This document shows positions 1 to 7,071 of a stretch of DNA of 64,000 nucleotides, in pieces. The notes beneath the pieces are model-generated. The model made no database searches. It was not told the DNA's origin and was given only the letters and a program-made list of their open reading frames with translations. Source of the stretch: UBA1930 sp943371535 (GTDB lineage: Bacteria > Bacteroidota > Bacteroidia > Chitinophagales > Chitinophagaceae); assembly GCA_943371535.1 (NCBI GenBank), contig CALRVE020000005.1, positions 62,001 to 126,000 on the forward strand, read 5' to 3'. Made by a program: the position numbers and the translations under genes. How positions within the stretch are numbered: the first letter of the stretch is position 1; each line of letters begins with the position of its first letter.

Positions 1-1
1 T

Positions 2-1045
2 GTAATTAATTACAGGCTACCAATAGCCGATAAAGAACGTAAGCAGGAAATTGATTATGTGAAATTTGTTACACCCGATCCTATACCTGAGCCAGAGGAA
101 GAAGTGGTTGAAAAAATTCCTGCCAAAAAAGAAAAAGTAAGGCATTGGGATGTTATTAGAAATGGTGAAACCAAATACAATATTTTATTAGATCGTTTCA
201 TTAAAAAAATTAGTACTACTAAACAGAAAGTAGACGAAGAGTTTTTAAAAAGAGATACAATTGTTGTTTTAACTCGTAAAGATGCTTTGCGTTTTAAATT
301 AATTAATGGAAAAGAGCAAGAACTAGATAATAAAAAAGATACTTTATACTTTTTGTTAGATGCATTGCCTAAAAAAGTAGAACATATTCCACCAAGAGTT
401 AAACCTAAAGTTGTACTTAAGAAAGATTCTACTTTTTTTAATATAGTTGGGCGAAATCAATTTAAAAACATGTTGGTAGTAGCCGATGTTACTACAAGCA
501 TGAATCAATATAATGCTCAAATAGTTCAATGGATAGCCATGCAAACCAATCAACAAAATTTAAAAGCCTTGGTTTGTTTTAACGATGGCGATGGCAAACA
601 AACAGAACACAAAATAATTGGTGCAACTGGTGGTATTTATGGAGAAGTTTTTTCTTCTCCAACACAAATTGGTGATTTAATTGTAAACATTATGCATAAA
701 GGCAGTGGTGGAGATATTGCCGAAAATAATTGTGAAGCACTAATAAAGGCAATAAGCATGTTTAATAACTATGAAGATGTTGTATTAATTGCCGATAGTT
801 GGTCGCCGGTAAGAGATATTGAGCTATTGCCTCAAATAACCAAACCCATAAAAATTATTGTTTGTGGAAACGATTTAGGCCCACATCCCGATTATGTTTC
901 TATTGCATATTTTACAAACGGTAGTTTACATTTTATAGATGGAGATGTAACTAATTTTTCCCTACTCAAAGAAAACAAAATCATGAACATTAAAGGCACA
1001 AATTATATTCTAAAAAATGAGAGAGTAGCTTATGCTTTAAAATAA
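2..1045 (+). CDS. VWA-like domain protein, 5' end cut by window
   Basis: The frame is open from the first codon of the window through to the stop, so the gene starts upstream; the GTG at 59 is an internal codon rather than a credible start. The N-terminal part is charged and Lys/Glu/Pro-rich. From about nt 470 the sequence resembles a von Willebrand factor A fold: a hydrophobic strand runs into DVTTSM, a variant of the MIDAS DxSxS metal-binding motif, and a later GSGGDIAEN segment could supply another metal loop. VWA domains mediate metal-dependent protein contacts, often at the cell surface. No membrane segment or sorting domain is visible in the part present. The partner and role are unknown. 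The neighbouring dipeptidase gene is convergent, 4 bases away. The domain call is moderate because the MIDAS match is imperfect. Confidence 0.6.
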   Translation, partial: VINYRLPIADKERKQEIDYVKFVTPDPIPEPEEEVVEKIPAKKEKVRHWDVIRNGETKYNILLDRFIKKISTTKQKVDEEFLKRDTIVVLTRKDALRFKLINGKEQELDNKKDTLYFLLDALPKKVEHIPPRVKPKVVLKKDSTFFNIVGRNQFKNMLVVADVTTSMNQYNAQIVQWIAMQTNQQNLKALVCFNDGDGKQTEHKIIGATGGIYGEVFSSPTQIGDLIVNIMHKGSGGDIAENNCEALIKAISMFNNYEDVVLIADSWSPVRDIELLPQITKPIKIIVCGNDLGPHPDYVSIAYFTNGSLHFIDGDVTNFSLLKENKIMNIKGTNYILKNERVAYALK

Positions 1046-1049
1046 TCAA

Positions 1050-1760
1050 CTATTTTGTAATTCTTCTCATTTCATTAAAACTTAAATCCATTAATTCAAA
1101 ACGTTGGGCAGCATTGGGTAAATAAAAGTGCCACCATTCTGTATCTAAAGGTAAAAAACCTTGATTACGCATAGCATCAATTAAAGTAGTTCTATTTCTT
1201 AATACTGTTGGTGTAAGTTGCATATAATTTAAATGAGCTTTTTCGGTAAAATCGTCATAAGGTGTAGGCATTTCAAGTTCTTCACCTGTTTTTAGATTAT
1301 ATAAAGTTAAGTCTACCGCAGCACCACGATTATGACCACTGCCTTTTGCAGGATTTGCAGCATATCTTTCATCGGGTACAACTTCCCACATTTTTTTGGT
1401 AATGGCATATGGTCGGTAAGCATCAAAAATTTTCAAGCCGAAGCCGTGTTGTTGAAGTTCTATGGCAACTTTATGTAAAGCTTCGGCAGCTTCAATTCTC
1501 ATAAAAGCATCGGGGTTAGTGTATAAAACTTGCTTGGTGAAGTTATTTGTAGTTGCATATTTCCAATCAAATATTACATTAGGCACATATTGACGTAGAG
1601 GAACCATTTTTTTTGTAGAATCGGTTTTGAGTAAAAAATTATAGTATCCAACCTTATCAATTACTTGTAAGCCATATTCGTTTTTGCTTATTTTTAAGGG
1701 GTTTAATGTACAAGATTCTAAGAAAAGCAACAATAAACTGCCATATTTTACAAAGTCCAT
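1050..1760 (-). CDS. D-alanyl-D-alanine dipeptidase, VanX/DdpX family lipoprotein
   Basis: Predicted zinc metallopeptidase of family M15D that cleaves D-Ala-D-Ala, acting outside the cytoplasm in peptidoglycan turnover. The sequence carries the family motif SGHNRGAAVDLTL (zinc His and Asp) and the C-terminal EWWHFY, which supplies the catalytic Glu and the last zinc His. About 236 residues is normal for the family. The N-terminus MDFVKYGSLLLLFLESC looks like a lipoprotein signal with Cys as the lipidation site, so the enzyme is probably anchored in the periplasm or outer membrane. I chose the ATG at 1760; a TTG further upstream would add seven polar residues before the signal. The gene is single, convergent with the VWA-like gene. 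In Bacteroidota such chromosomal homologues are usually linked to wall recycling rather than vancomycin resistance. Confidence 0.88.
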   Translation of the reverse strand: MDFVKYGSLLLLFLESCTLNPLKISKNEYGLQVIDKVGYYNFLLKTDSTKKMVPLRQYVPNVIFDWKYATTNNFTKQVLYTNPDAFMRIEAAEALHKVAIELQQHGFGLKIFDAYRPYAITKKMWEVVPDERYAANPAKGSGHNRGAAVDLTLYNLKTGEELEMPTPYDDFTEKAHLNYMQLTPTVLRNRTTLIDAMRNQGFLPLDTEWWHFYLPNAAQRFELMDLSFNEMRRITK

Positions 1761-1873
1761 GCTTGAAATTTTAACAGCCAATTTACATAAATAATTTTGT
1801 TACTGCTGTAAAATGGTATAAACAAGTACACAAATAATTAATAATCATTTTTCAGATAATAACAATACACCCT

Positions 1874-1881
1874 TATTTTTG
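1874..1881 (+). promoter_or_regulatory. Bacteroidota -7 element for the OmpA gene
   Basis: TATTTTTG matches the TAnnTTTG -7 consensus of Bacteroidota sigma-ABfr promoters and lies 20 bases before the ATG at 1902. A T-rich stretch around 1848-1852 may serve as a poor -33 element. The assignment rests on the motif only. Confidence 0.45.
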
Positions 1882-1901
1882 CAGAATCAATAAAACACGT
1901 T

Positions 1902-3272
1902 ATGAAGAAAATAATCCTGTCTTTACTAGCTCTATGCTTAGTAGGTGCAACATTTGCCCAAACAGCAACAACCCCTAGCTACAAAAAAAGACCAACCCTT
2001 AGTGTAAACTTTTTTTTGAAAGATTTTAAAACTCCTGATCGTATTGGAGGAAGCTCATTAGCATCTGTTTTAAATAACAAGCAGTGGGCAAAACCGTCTG
2101 AAATGACTCCAGGAATTAGTGTTGGATACTTTCAAGGTTTATCTGAACATGTAGATTTTATGGCCAACTTAGGCGGCACTTTTGTTGACTATCCTTTCTT
2201 GGGTCGTCCAAAATTAAATGCAGAAAAGTTTTTAGTTGAGTTAGATGCTAACTTAAATCTAAAATTAGTAAGCGATAATTATGCGGTGGTCCCTTTCTTA
2301 TCTGCAGGTGCAGGTTTAAGTATGCATGGTGGTAATTATTTTGGAGCTTACATACCTGTTGGCGGTGGTTTACAATTTAAAATGGGTGATGAAGGTTCTT
2401 TCTTATTTACTCAAATGTCTTACAGAATTCCTGTAACAACCAATACTGTAAACTATAATTTCAATTATTCATTGGGTTTAGGTGCTCCTTTAACAGAGAA
2501 AAAAGAGCCAGTAAAAATCATTCCTCCGATGCCTCCTAAAAAAGAGGAGCCAAAAGATACTGATAAAGATGGTATTGTTGATAGTTTAGACAAATGTCCA
2601 ACTGTTGCAGGTATTGCAAAATATCAAGGTTGCCCAATCCCAGATACAGATAAAGATGGTATCAATGATGAGCAAGATAAATGTCCTAAAACTCCTGGTA
2701 TTGCTAAATACCAAGGTTGTCCAATACCAGATACAGATAAAGATGGTATCAACGATGAAGAAGACAAATGTATTTCTGTTGCAGGTTTAGCTCGTTATCA
2801 AGGTTGTCCAATACCAGATACTGATAACGATGGTGTAAACGATGAAGAAGATAAGTGTAAAGACATTGCTGGCCCTGCAAGCAATGGAGGTTGTCCGCTT
2901 ATTACAGAAGAAAAGAAACAAAAAGTAGAAATGGCAGCTAAGAGTATTTATTTTGCTAGTAGTAGTGCTGTTATTTTGAAGAAAAGCTATAAGCCATTAG
3001 ATGATGTTGCTGCATTGTTATTAGAAAGTGGTAACGAAACCTTAGGTTTAGATGTTGAAGGTCATACCGATAATACTGGTAAAGCAGCAAGTAATTTAAA
3101 ATTATCTCAAGCACGTGCTAATGCAGTAGTTGCTTACTTGAAGAAGAAAGGCATAGCTGAAAACCGTTTAAGTGCTACTGGTTATGGTATTACTAAGCCA
3201 GTTGCAGATAACAAAACTTTAGAAGGAAGAACAAAAAATAGAAGAGTAGAATTAAAGTTGAAAGAGAATTAA
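1902..3272 (+). CDS. OmpA-family outer membrane protein with TSP3 repeats
   Basis: Probable outer membrane protein tethering the membrane to peptidoglycan. Order of parts: signal peptide ending near ATFAQ (about residue 20); an N-terminal region of about 190 residues with barrel-like alternating strands; a Pro/Lys linker; four calcium-binding thrombospondin type 3 repeats of 29 residues (residues 219-333, DxDxDG cores with paired Cys); and a C-terminal OmpA domain (about 345-455) with GHTDNTG and an NRRVEL ending typical of diaminopimelate binding. 456 residues is typical for OmpA/TSP3 proteins of Bacteroidota. The gene is monocistronic: a -7 element precedes it and a hairpin follows it. Confidence 0.9.
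   Translation: MKKIILSLLALCLVGATFAQTATTPSYKKRPTLSVNFFLKDFKTPDRIGGSSLASVLNNKQWAKPSEMTPGISVGYFQGLSEHVDFMANLGGTFVDYPFLGRPKLNAEKFLVELDANLNLKLVSDNYAVVPFLSAGAGLSMHGGNYFGAYIPVGGGLQFKMGDEGSFLFTQMSYRIPVTTNTVNYNFNYSLGLGAPLTEKKEPVKIIPPMPPKKEEPKDTDKDGIVDSLDKCPTVAGIAKYQGCPIPDTDKDGINDEQDKCPKTPGIAKYQGCPIPDTDKDGINDEEDKCISVAGLARYQGCPIPDTDNDGVNDEEDKCKDIAGPASNGGCPLITEEKKQKVEMAAKSIYFASSSAVILKKSYKPLDDVAALLLESGNETLGLDVEGHTDNTGKAASNLKLSQARANAVVAYLKKKGIAENRLSATGYGITKPVADNKTLEGRTKNRRVELKLKEN
2556..2900 (+). repeat. Four 87-bp tandem repeats encoding TSP3 units
   Basis: Four consecutive 29-codon units inside the OmpA gene, each of the form DTDxDGxxDxxDxC with a YQGCPIP-like end in the first three. Units 2 and 3 are the most alike at the DNA level, suggesting duplication by slippage or unequal crossover. 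TSP3 units bind calcium and form a stiff spacer. Confidence 0.85.
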
Positions 3273-3293
3273 TGAATCATTGATTTAATTATA

Positions 3294-3325
3294 GAAATAG
3301 CCTTTCTGAAAAGAAGGGCTATTTC
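3294..3325 (+). terminator. Hairpin after the OmpA gene
   Basis: Arms 3294-3307 and 3312-3325 pair over 14 bp with one G-U wobble and a GAAA tetraloop, 21 bases after the stop. The T tract that follows is weak (ATTTATTTA). Confidence 0.65.
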
Positions 3326-3438
3326 ATTTATTTACCAATAAACCAAGGAATTAAACGGATAAAAGCATTGAGAAACGACTTTTAAAGTCATCATTTGTAC
3401 AAGGTAGAAAATATTTGTTTTTTTTTTGTAAATAAGTA

Positions 3439-3468
3439 TTGCTATTTGAACAGAACCTCTTACTTTTG
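3439..3468 (+). promoter_or_regulatory. Promoter of the rpmB operon
   Basis: TTG at 3439-3441, a 19-base spacer, then TACTTTTG at 3461-3468. This is an exact fit to the Bacteroidota TTG-N19-TAnnTTTG consensus, 21 bases before the rpmB start. It is one of the two best promoter matches I found in the window. Confidence 0.7.
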
Positions 3469-3489
3469 CCGTCCCGAAAAAAAAGAGTT

Positions 3490-3726
3490 ATGGCAAGAGT
3501 ATGTCAGATTACAGGAAAAAAACCATTAACTGGTAATAGTGTTTCTCACTCAAACATTAAGACTAAGCGTCGTTTTTTACCCAATTTACAAACCAAGCGT
3601 TTTTTCTTTGCTGAAGAAGATCGTTGGGTTAGCTTAAAGCTTTCAACTGAGGCTTTACGTACCATTAATAAAAATGGTTTAGCGTCAGTAGTTAAAGAAT
3701 TAAGAGCAAAAGGAGAAAAAATATAA
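3490..3726 (+). CDS. rpmB: 50S ribosomal protein L28
   Basis: 78-residue ribosomal protein L28, a component of the large ribosomal subunit. The start MARVCQITGKKP and the segment SHSNIKTKRRFLPN are family signatures, and the length is standard. I place the start at the ATG at 3490; an ATG at 3439 would add 17 unrelated residues and would overlap the promoter. First gene of rpmB-rpmG-DUF4295, with 32 bases to rpmG. No extra zinc-binding Cys pairs are visible. Confidence 0.96.
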   Translation: MARVCQITGKKPLTGNSVSHSNIKTKRRFLPNLQTKRFFFAEEDRWVSLKLSTEALRTINKNGLASVVKELRAKGEKI

Positions 3727-3758
3727 CCCATCAGGGCTAATTATTAAATTGTACAACA

Positions 3759-3941
3759 ATGGCAAAGAAAGGTAACAGGGTTCAAGTGATTATGGAATGT
3801 ACTGAACATAAAACGTCAGGACAACCAGGTACAAGCCGTTACATCACTGTAAAGAACAAGAAAAATACTCCAGAAAGATTGGAGTTGAAAAAATTTAACC
3901 CTATTCTAAAAAAAGTAACTGTTCATAAAGAAATCAAATAA
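3759..3941 (+). CDS. rpmG: 50S ribosomal protein L33
   Basis: 60-residue ribosomal protein L33 of the large subunit. It starts MAKKGNRVQVIMECTEHK and carries the conserved GTSRYITVKNKKNTPERLELKKFNP core. Only one Cys is present, so this is the zinc-independent form. It sits between rpmB and a DUF4295 gene, with 2 bases to the latter, in the order usual for Bacteroidota. Confidence 0.96.
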   Translation: MAKKGNRVQVIMECTEHKTSGQPGTSRYITVKNKKNTPERLELKKFNPILKKVTVHKEIK

Positions 3942-3943
3942 TC

Positions 3944-4117
3944 ATGGCAAAAGCAGCTTCAAAAAACGCGAAGGTAAAAGACTTGAAGGCAGCCGCTGAG
4001 GCAAAAAACTGGACAAAAGTTATTAAGGCTGTTCGTAGTCCTAAAACTGGTGCCTATACCTTTAAAGAGTCTATTGTTCATAAAGACAAAGTAAAAGATT
4101 TCTTAGCTGCTAAATAA
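3944..4117 (+). CDS. DUF4295 family small basic protein
   Basis: 57-residue basic protein beginning MAKAASKNAKVKDL and ending KDKVKDFLAAK, which I recognise as the DUF4295 family. The family is characteristically found right after rpmG in Bacteroidota. It starts 2 bases after the rpmG stop, so it is almost certainly co-transcribed and perhaps translationally coupled. Its Lys-rich composition and ribosomal neighbours suggest a ribosome-associated role, but that is inference from context. The terminator at 4141-4172 closes the operon. Confidence 0.9.
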   Translation: MAKAASKNAKVKDLKAAAEAKNWTKVIKAVRSPKTGAYTFKESIVHKDKVKDFLAAK

Positions 4118-4140
4118 GCAGTTAAGTACCTTATAATTTA

Positions 4141-4172
4141 AAGCTTCCCGCAGTTTTGCAGGAGGCTTTTTT
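4141..4172 (+). terminator. Rho-independent terminator of the rpmB operon
   Basis: Arms 4141-4151 and 4158-4168 form an 11-bp stem with one mismatch and one G-U pair, followed by a run of T. It lies 23 bases after the DUF4295 stop and overlaps an upstream in-frame ATG of ftsY, arguing that ftsY starts later. Confidence 0.8.
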
Positions 4173-4179
4173 AGTTTAT

Positions 4180-4211
4180 TTGCTAGCAGATACAAATTCC
4201 ATTTACTTTAG
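4180..4211 (+). promoter_or_regulatory. Possible ftsY promoter
   Basis: TTG at 4180-4182, a 21-base spacer and TACTTTAG at 4204-4211, a near match to TAnnTTTG, 28 bases before the chosen ftsY ATG. The position between a terminator and a gene supports it; the motif itself is imperfect. Confidence 0.4.
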
Positions 4212-4239
4212 CACTTCTACCAACCCTAAAACAATTACT

Positions 4240-5202
4240 ATGGGCTTTTTTGATAAATTATTCGGGAAAAAAGAAAAAGAAACATTAGATGAAGGTTTAC
4301 AGAAAACCAAAGAAGGCTTTTTTGCCAAAATTACCAAAGCCATTGCAGGAAAAAGTACAGTTGATGAAACGGTGTTAGATAGTTTAGAAGAAGCATTGGT
4401 AGGAGCAGATGTTGGTATAGATACTACCATTCAAATTATTGAACGAATTGAAAAAAGAGTTAAGCTAGATAAATACATTAACACTTCTGAGTTAAATAAA
4501 TTGTTGCAAGAAGAAATTCAGCACGTATTAATTGATGCCGACGATGTTTCTTACAAAAACTTTGAAGTTCCTGCCAATAAAAAGCCTTATGTAATTTTAG
4601 TAGTAGGTGTAAATGGAGTAGGCAAAACAACCACTATTGGTAAGTTGGCTCATAATTACAAGAAAGCTGGGTACAATGTTATTTTAGGTGCTGCCGATAC
4701 TTTTAGAGCTGCAGCTGTAGATCAATTAACTATTTGGAGCGAAAGAGTAGGTGTGCCAATTGTAAAACAAAATATGGGCAGCGATCCTAGTGCTGTTGCT
4801 TTTGATACTGTACAAAGTGCTGTAGCTAAAGGTAGCGATATTGTAATTATTGATACAGCAGGAAGATTGCATAATAAAGCTCATTTAATGGATGAACTTA
4901 CTAAGATTAAAAGAGTAGTAAAAAAAGTATTGCCCGATGCTCCACACGAAGTAATGTTGGTATTAGATGGTTCTACTGGCCAAAATGCTTTAGAGCAAGC
5001 CAAGCATTTTACAGCAGCAACCGAAGTAACTGCGTTAACTATTACTAAGTTAGATGGAACTGCAAAAGGTGGTGTTGTTTTAGCAATTGCTAATCAATTT
5101 AAAATACCTGTTAAGTTTATTGGCGTAGGAGAAAAAATAGATGATTTATTAATATTTGATAAAAAAGAATTTGTAGATAGTTTGTTCAAATTGGGTTCTT
5201 AA
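4240..5202 (+). CDS. ftsY: Signal recognition particle receptor FtsY
   Basis: 320-residue SRP-receptor GTPase that docks ribosome-SRP complexes at the inner membrane for co-translational insertion. The N-terminal helical N domain (about 1-95) lacks the long acidic extension of E. coli FtsY, as is usual in Bacteroidota. The NG GTPase core shows GVNGVGKTTTIGKLA (P-loop), DTFRAAAVDQL, DTAGRLHNK and TKLDGTAKGG. I chose the ATG at 4240 (MGFFDKLFG, a membrane-targeting amphipathic start). The ATG at 4156 would add 28 residues encoded across the preceding terminator. The gene is directly downstream of the ribosomal operon, as in many relatives. Confidence 0.95.
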   Translation: MGFFDKLFGKKEKETLDEGLQKTKEGFFAKITKAIAGKSTVDETVLDSLEEALVGADVGIDTTIQIIERIEKRVKLDKYINTSELNKLLQEEIQHVLIDADDVSYKNFEVPANKKPYVILVVGVNGVGKTTTIGKLAHNYKKAGYNVILGAADTFRAAAVDQLTIWSERVGVPIVKQNMGSDPSAVAFDTVQSAVAKGSDIVIIDTAGRLHNKAHLMDELTKIKRVVKKVLPDAPHEVMLVLDGSTGQNALEQAKHFTAATEVTALTITKLDGTAKGGVVLAIANQFKIPVKFIGVGEKIDDLLIFDKKEFVDSLFKLGS

Positions 5203-5231
5203 TTTCATTCACTTATATAAAAATTTCTAGT

Positions 5232-5636
5232 ATGAAAAAGATTGTTCTATTGTTTGTATTCACAAGTGTTGTAGCAAGTTCGTTACAAGCTCAAAGTATA
5301 TTAAATAAAGCAAAAACGGTTGCTGCTGCATCTGGCTTTGATGCTAATTCGTTAACACAAACTGTTACAAGTCAGCTAACAAGTAAGTTAGGCTTAAGTG
5401 CTACTCAAGTACCTAAAGTAACAAATGCTGTAACAACATTTATGCAAGCAAAATCTGCTATTTTACCTTTATTAAAAACCAACAAAAGTCAGTATCAAAC
5501 TAAACAATCTGCAATATTTGGTAATTTAAAAACTGCACTTACAGGTGTATTGTTGAAAAATCAAATGAATAAGTTCTTAGGTTTAAAGCCAGCAACAAAC
5601 GATCCAACGAATGTTTTGTCTAATTTATTTTATTAA
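5232..5636 (+). CDS. Small secreted helical protein, function unknown
   Basis: 134 residues with a signal peptide (MKKIVLLFVFTSVVASSLQAQS, cleavage near AQ). The mature part is Ser/Thr/Ala/Leu-rich and predicted helical, with no Cys and no catalytic motif that I recognise. It lies 29 bases after ftsY and ends before a strong terminator, so it may be read from the ftsY transcript. Its composition is loosely similar to the DUF4197 protein at 18422, but I cannot claim homology. Location is predicted to be periplasmic. Confidence 0.75.
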   Translation: MKKIVLLFVFTSVVASSLQAQSILNKAKTVAAASGFDANSLTQTVTSQLTSKLGLSATQVPKVTNAVTTFMQAKSAILPLLKTNKSQYQTKQSAIFGNLKTALTGVLLKNQMNKFLGLKPATNDPTNVLSNLFY

Positions 5637-5651
5637 TATTCTTTCTTACAT

Positions 5652-5687
5652 AAAAAAGCTGCGTTCATTTCTGAATGCAGCTTTTTT
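5652..5687. terminator. Bidirectional terminator
   Basis: Near-perfect inverted repeat (A-run, GCTGC core with one G-U pair, loop 5668-5671, T-run) between convergent genes ending at 5636 and 5701. A-run and T-run on both sides allow termination in both directions. Confidence 0.85.
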
Positions 5688-5700
5688 ATGTGTAAGTATT

Positions 5701-6177
5701 TTATAAGGTATATCTAAAACCAATACCACCCCAACCACCTTCAAAGTAGTTGTAACCAACTAAATTAAATGAAGGCTGCCAATCGACACTAATATTAATA
5801 GGTGCTCCTTTAAATTTATAATCTAAGCCTAAAACACCATCTATGCCAATTGCAACGCCATTATCTCTTCCTGGATATTCTTTTTTCCATTTGTCGTTCC
5901 AAAAACCAATATGTGCACCGGGGCCAGCATACCATTTTAAACCTGGGGCTCCGTTTACATTGCCATGAAATTCGTATAAACCTGTAATTCGGCTACCATA
6001 ATTCCAAAAATATCCTAAACCTTCTAATGCAACATTGCTTTTAATAAAATGCTTAACACTTAAAGCTCCAGGATAAATTTTAAAACCAATAGCAGTTTTA
6101 TAATCCGATCCCATGCTTTGTGCATTGGTGGTGGCAGTAACAATAACCAAGGCTGCCAATAACAATACTCTTTTCAT
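5701..6177 (-). CDS. Outer-membrane beta-barrel-like protein
   Basis: 158 residues with a signal peptide ending near TNAQS. The mature part has alternating aromatic/Gly-rich strands (GLGYFWNYGSR, GIGFRYTL) and ends in a Leu after an aromatic strand, as small outer membrane barrels do. No family can be named; small eight-stranded barrels of similar length are common in Bacteroidota. It is convergent with the preceding gene across a shared terminator and divergent from the glycosyltransferase gene. Confidence 0.7.
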   Translation of the reverse strand: MKRVLLLAALVIVTATTNAQSMGSDYKTAIGFKIYPGALSVKHFIKSNVALEGLGYFWNYGSRITGLYEFHGNVNGAPGLKWYAGPGAHIGFWNDKWKKEYPGRDNGVAIGIDGVLGLDYKFKGAPINISVDWQPSFNLVGYNYFEGGWGGIGFRYTL

Positions 6178-6269
6178 AACTAGTTCTATTTTGATTCATT
6201 GTACTATAGTGTTAAAACCGTGCCAAGTTTAGCTTTATATATTTATAAACTGCATTTTGAGAGAACGCT

Positions 6270-6277
6270 TAAATTTG
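6270..6277 (+). promoter_or_regulatory. -7 element for the glycosyltransferase gene
   Basis: TAAATTTG is an exact TAnnTTTG match 19 bases before the ATG at 6297. No clear -33 TTG is at the expected distance. Confidence 0.4.
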
Positions 6278-6296
6278 CTGCAACCTAATTTGAAGT

Positions 6297-7046
6297 ATGT
6301 TAAACGGTAAAAAAATAATTGTAGTGTTGCCTGCATACAATGCAGAAAAAACATTGGAACAAACGTATAATGAAATTCCTTTTGAAATTGTTGATGAAGT
6401 GATTTTAGTGAATGATGCCAGTAGAGATAATACCGTTGCCGAAGGGGAACGTTTAGGTATAAAGCACATTGTTACACATACTCAAAATAGGGGTTATGGT
6501 GGTAACCAAAAATCTTGTTATAACAAAGCTTTAGAATTAGGTGGAGATATTGTAATAATGGTGCATCCCGATTATCAGTATACGCCAAAGCTAATATTGG
6601 CCATGTGTAGTATTATAGCCAATGAAGTGTATCCTGTAGTGTTTGCATCTAGAATTTTAGGTAAAGGAGCTTTAAAAGGAGGCATGCCTATGTATAAATT
6701 TATTGCCAATCGATTACTTACACTTACTCAGAATATTTTAATGAATCAAAAGCTGAGTGAATACCATACTGGCTATAGAGCATTTAGTAAAGAGGTGTTA
6801 GAAAAAGTTAATTACGAGGCCAATAGCGATGATTTTGTTTTCGATAATCAAATGATTGCCCAAATTTTTGATGCAGGCTTTGAAATTGGTGAAGTTACTT
6901 GTCCTACTAAATATTTTGATGATGCATCATCAATTAACCTGAAAAGAAGTATTCAATATGGTTTAGGTGTACTGAGTGTTTCTTGGGGTTATTTTTTTAA
7001 ACAATTAGGCTTGTATAATTCTCCAATTTATAAGCATAAAAGGTAG
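6297..7046 (+). CDS. Family 2 glycosyltransferase (DPM1-like)
   Basis: 249-residue cytoplasmic GT-A glycosyltransferase that transfers a sugar from a nucleotide donor. The GT2 start is clear (IIVVLPAYNAEKTLEQT), followed by VNDASRDNT and the segment MVHPDYQYTPKLI, where HPDYQ takes the place of the usual DxD metal site, as in a dolichyl-phosphate-mannose-synthase-like subgroup. There are no C-terminal membrane helices. The acceptor is not deducible. The gene stands alone: it has its own -7 element and faces dnaG across 25 bases. Polyprenyl-phosphate sugar synthesis is plausible from similarity but unproven. Confidence 0.85.
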   Translation: MLNGKKIIVVLPAYNAEKTLEQTYNEIPFEIVDEVILVNDASRDNTVAEGERLGIKHIVTHTQNRGYGGNQKSCYNKALELGGDIVIMVHPDYQYTPKLILAMCSIIANEVYPVVFASRILGKGALKGGMPMYKFIANRLLTLTQNILMNQKLSEYHTGYRAFSKEVLEKVNYEANSDDFVFDNQMIAQIFDAGFEIGEVTCPTKYFDDASSINLKRSIQYGLGVLSVSWGYFFKQLGLYNSPIYKHKR

Positions 7047-7071
7047 TTTGAATAATAGGAATAGATTCACT

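Noticed and set aside
1050..1760. Vancomycin-resistance cluster suggested by the VanX-type dipeptidase
   Set aside because: No vanH, vanA-type ligase or vanRS genes are nearby; a lone lipoprotein homologue fits wall recycling.
4156..4239. Upstream start extending ftsY by 28 residues
   Set aside because: The extension is encoded across the T tract of the preceding terminator and a likely promoter; the standard MGFFDKLFG start is at 4240.
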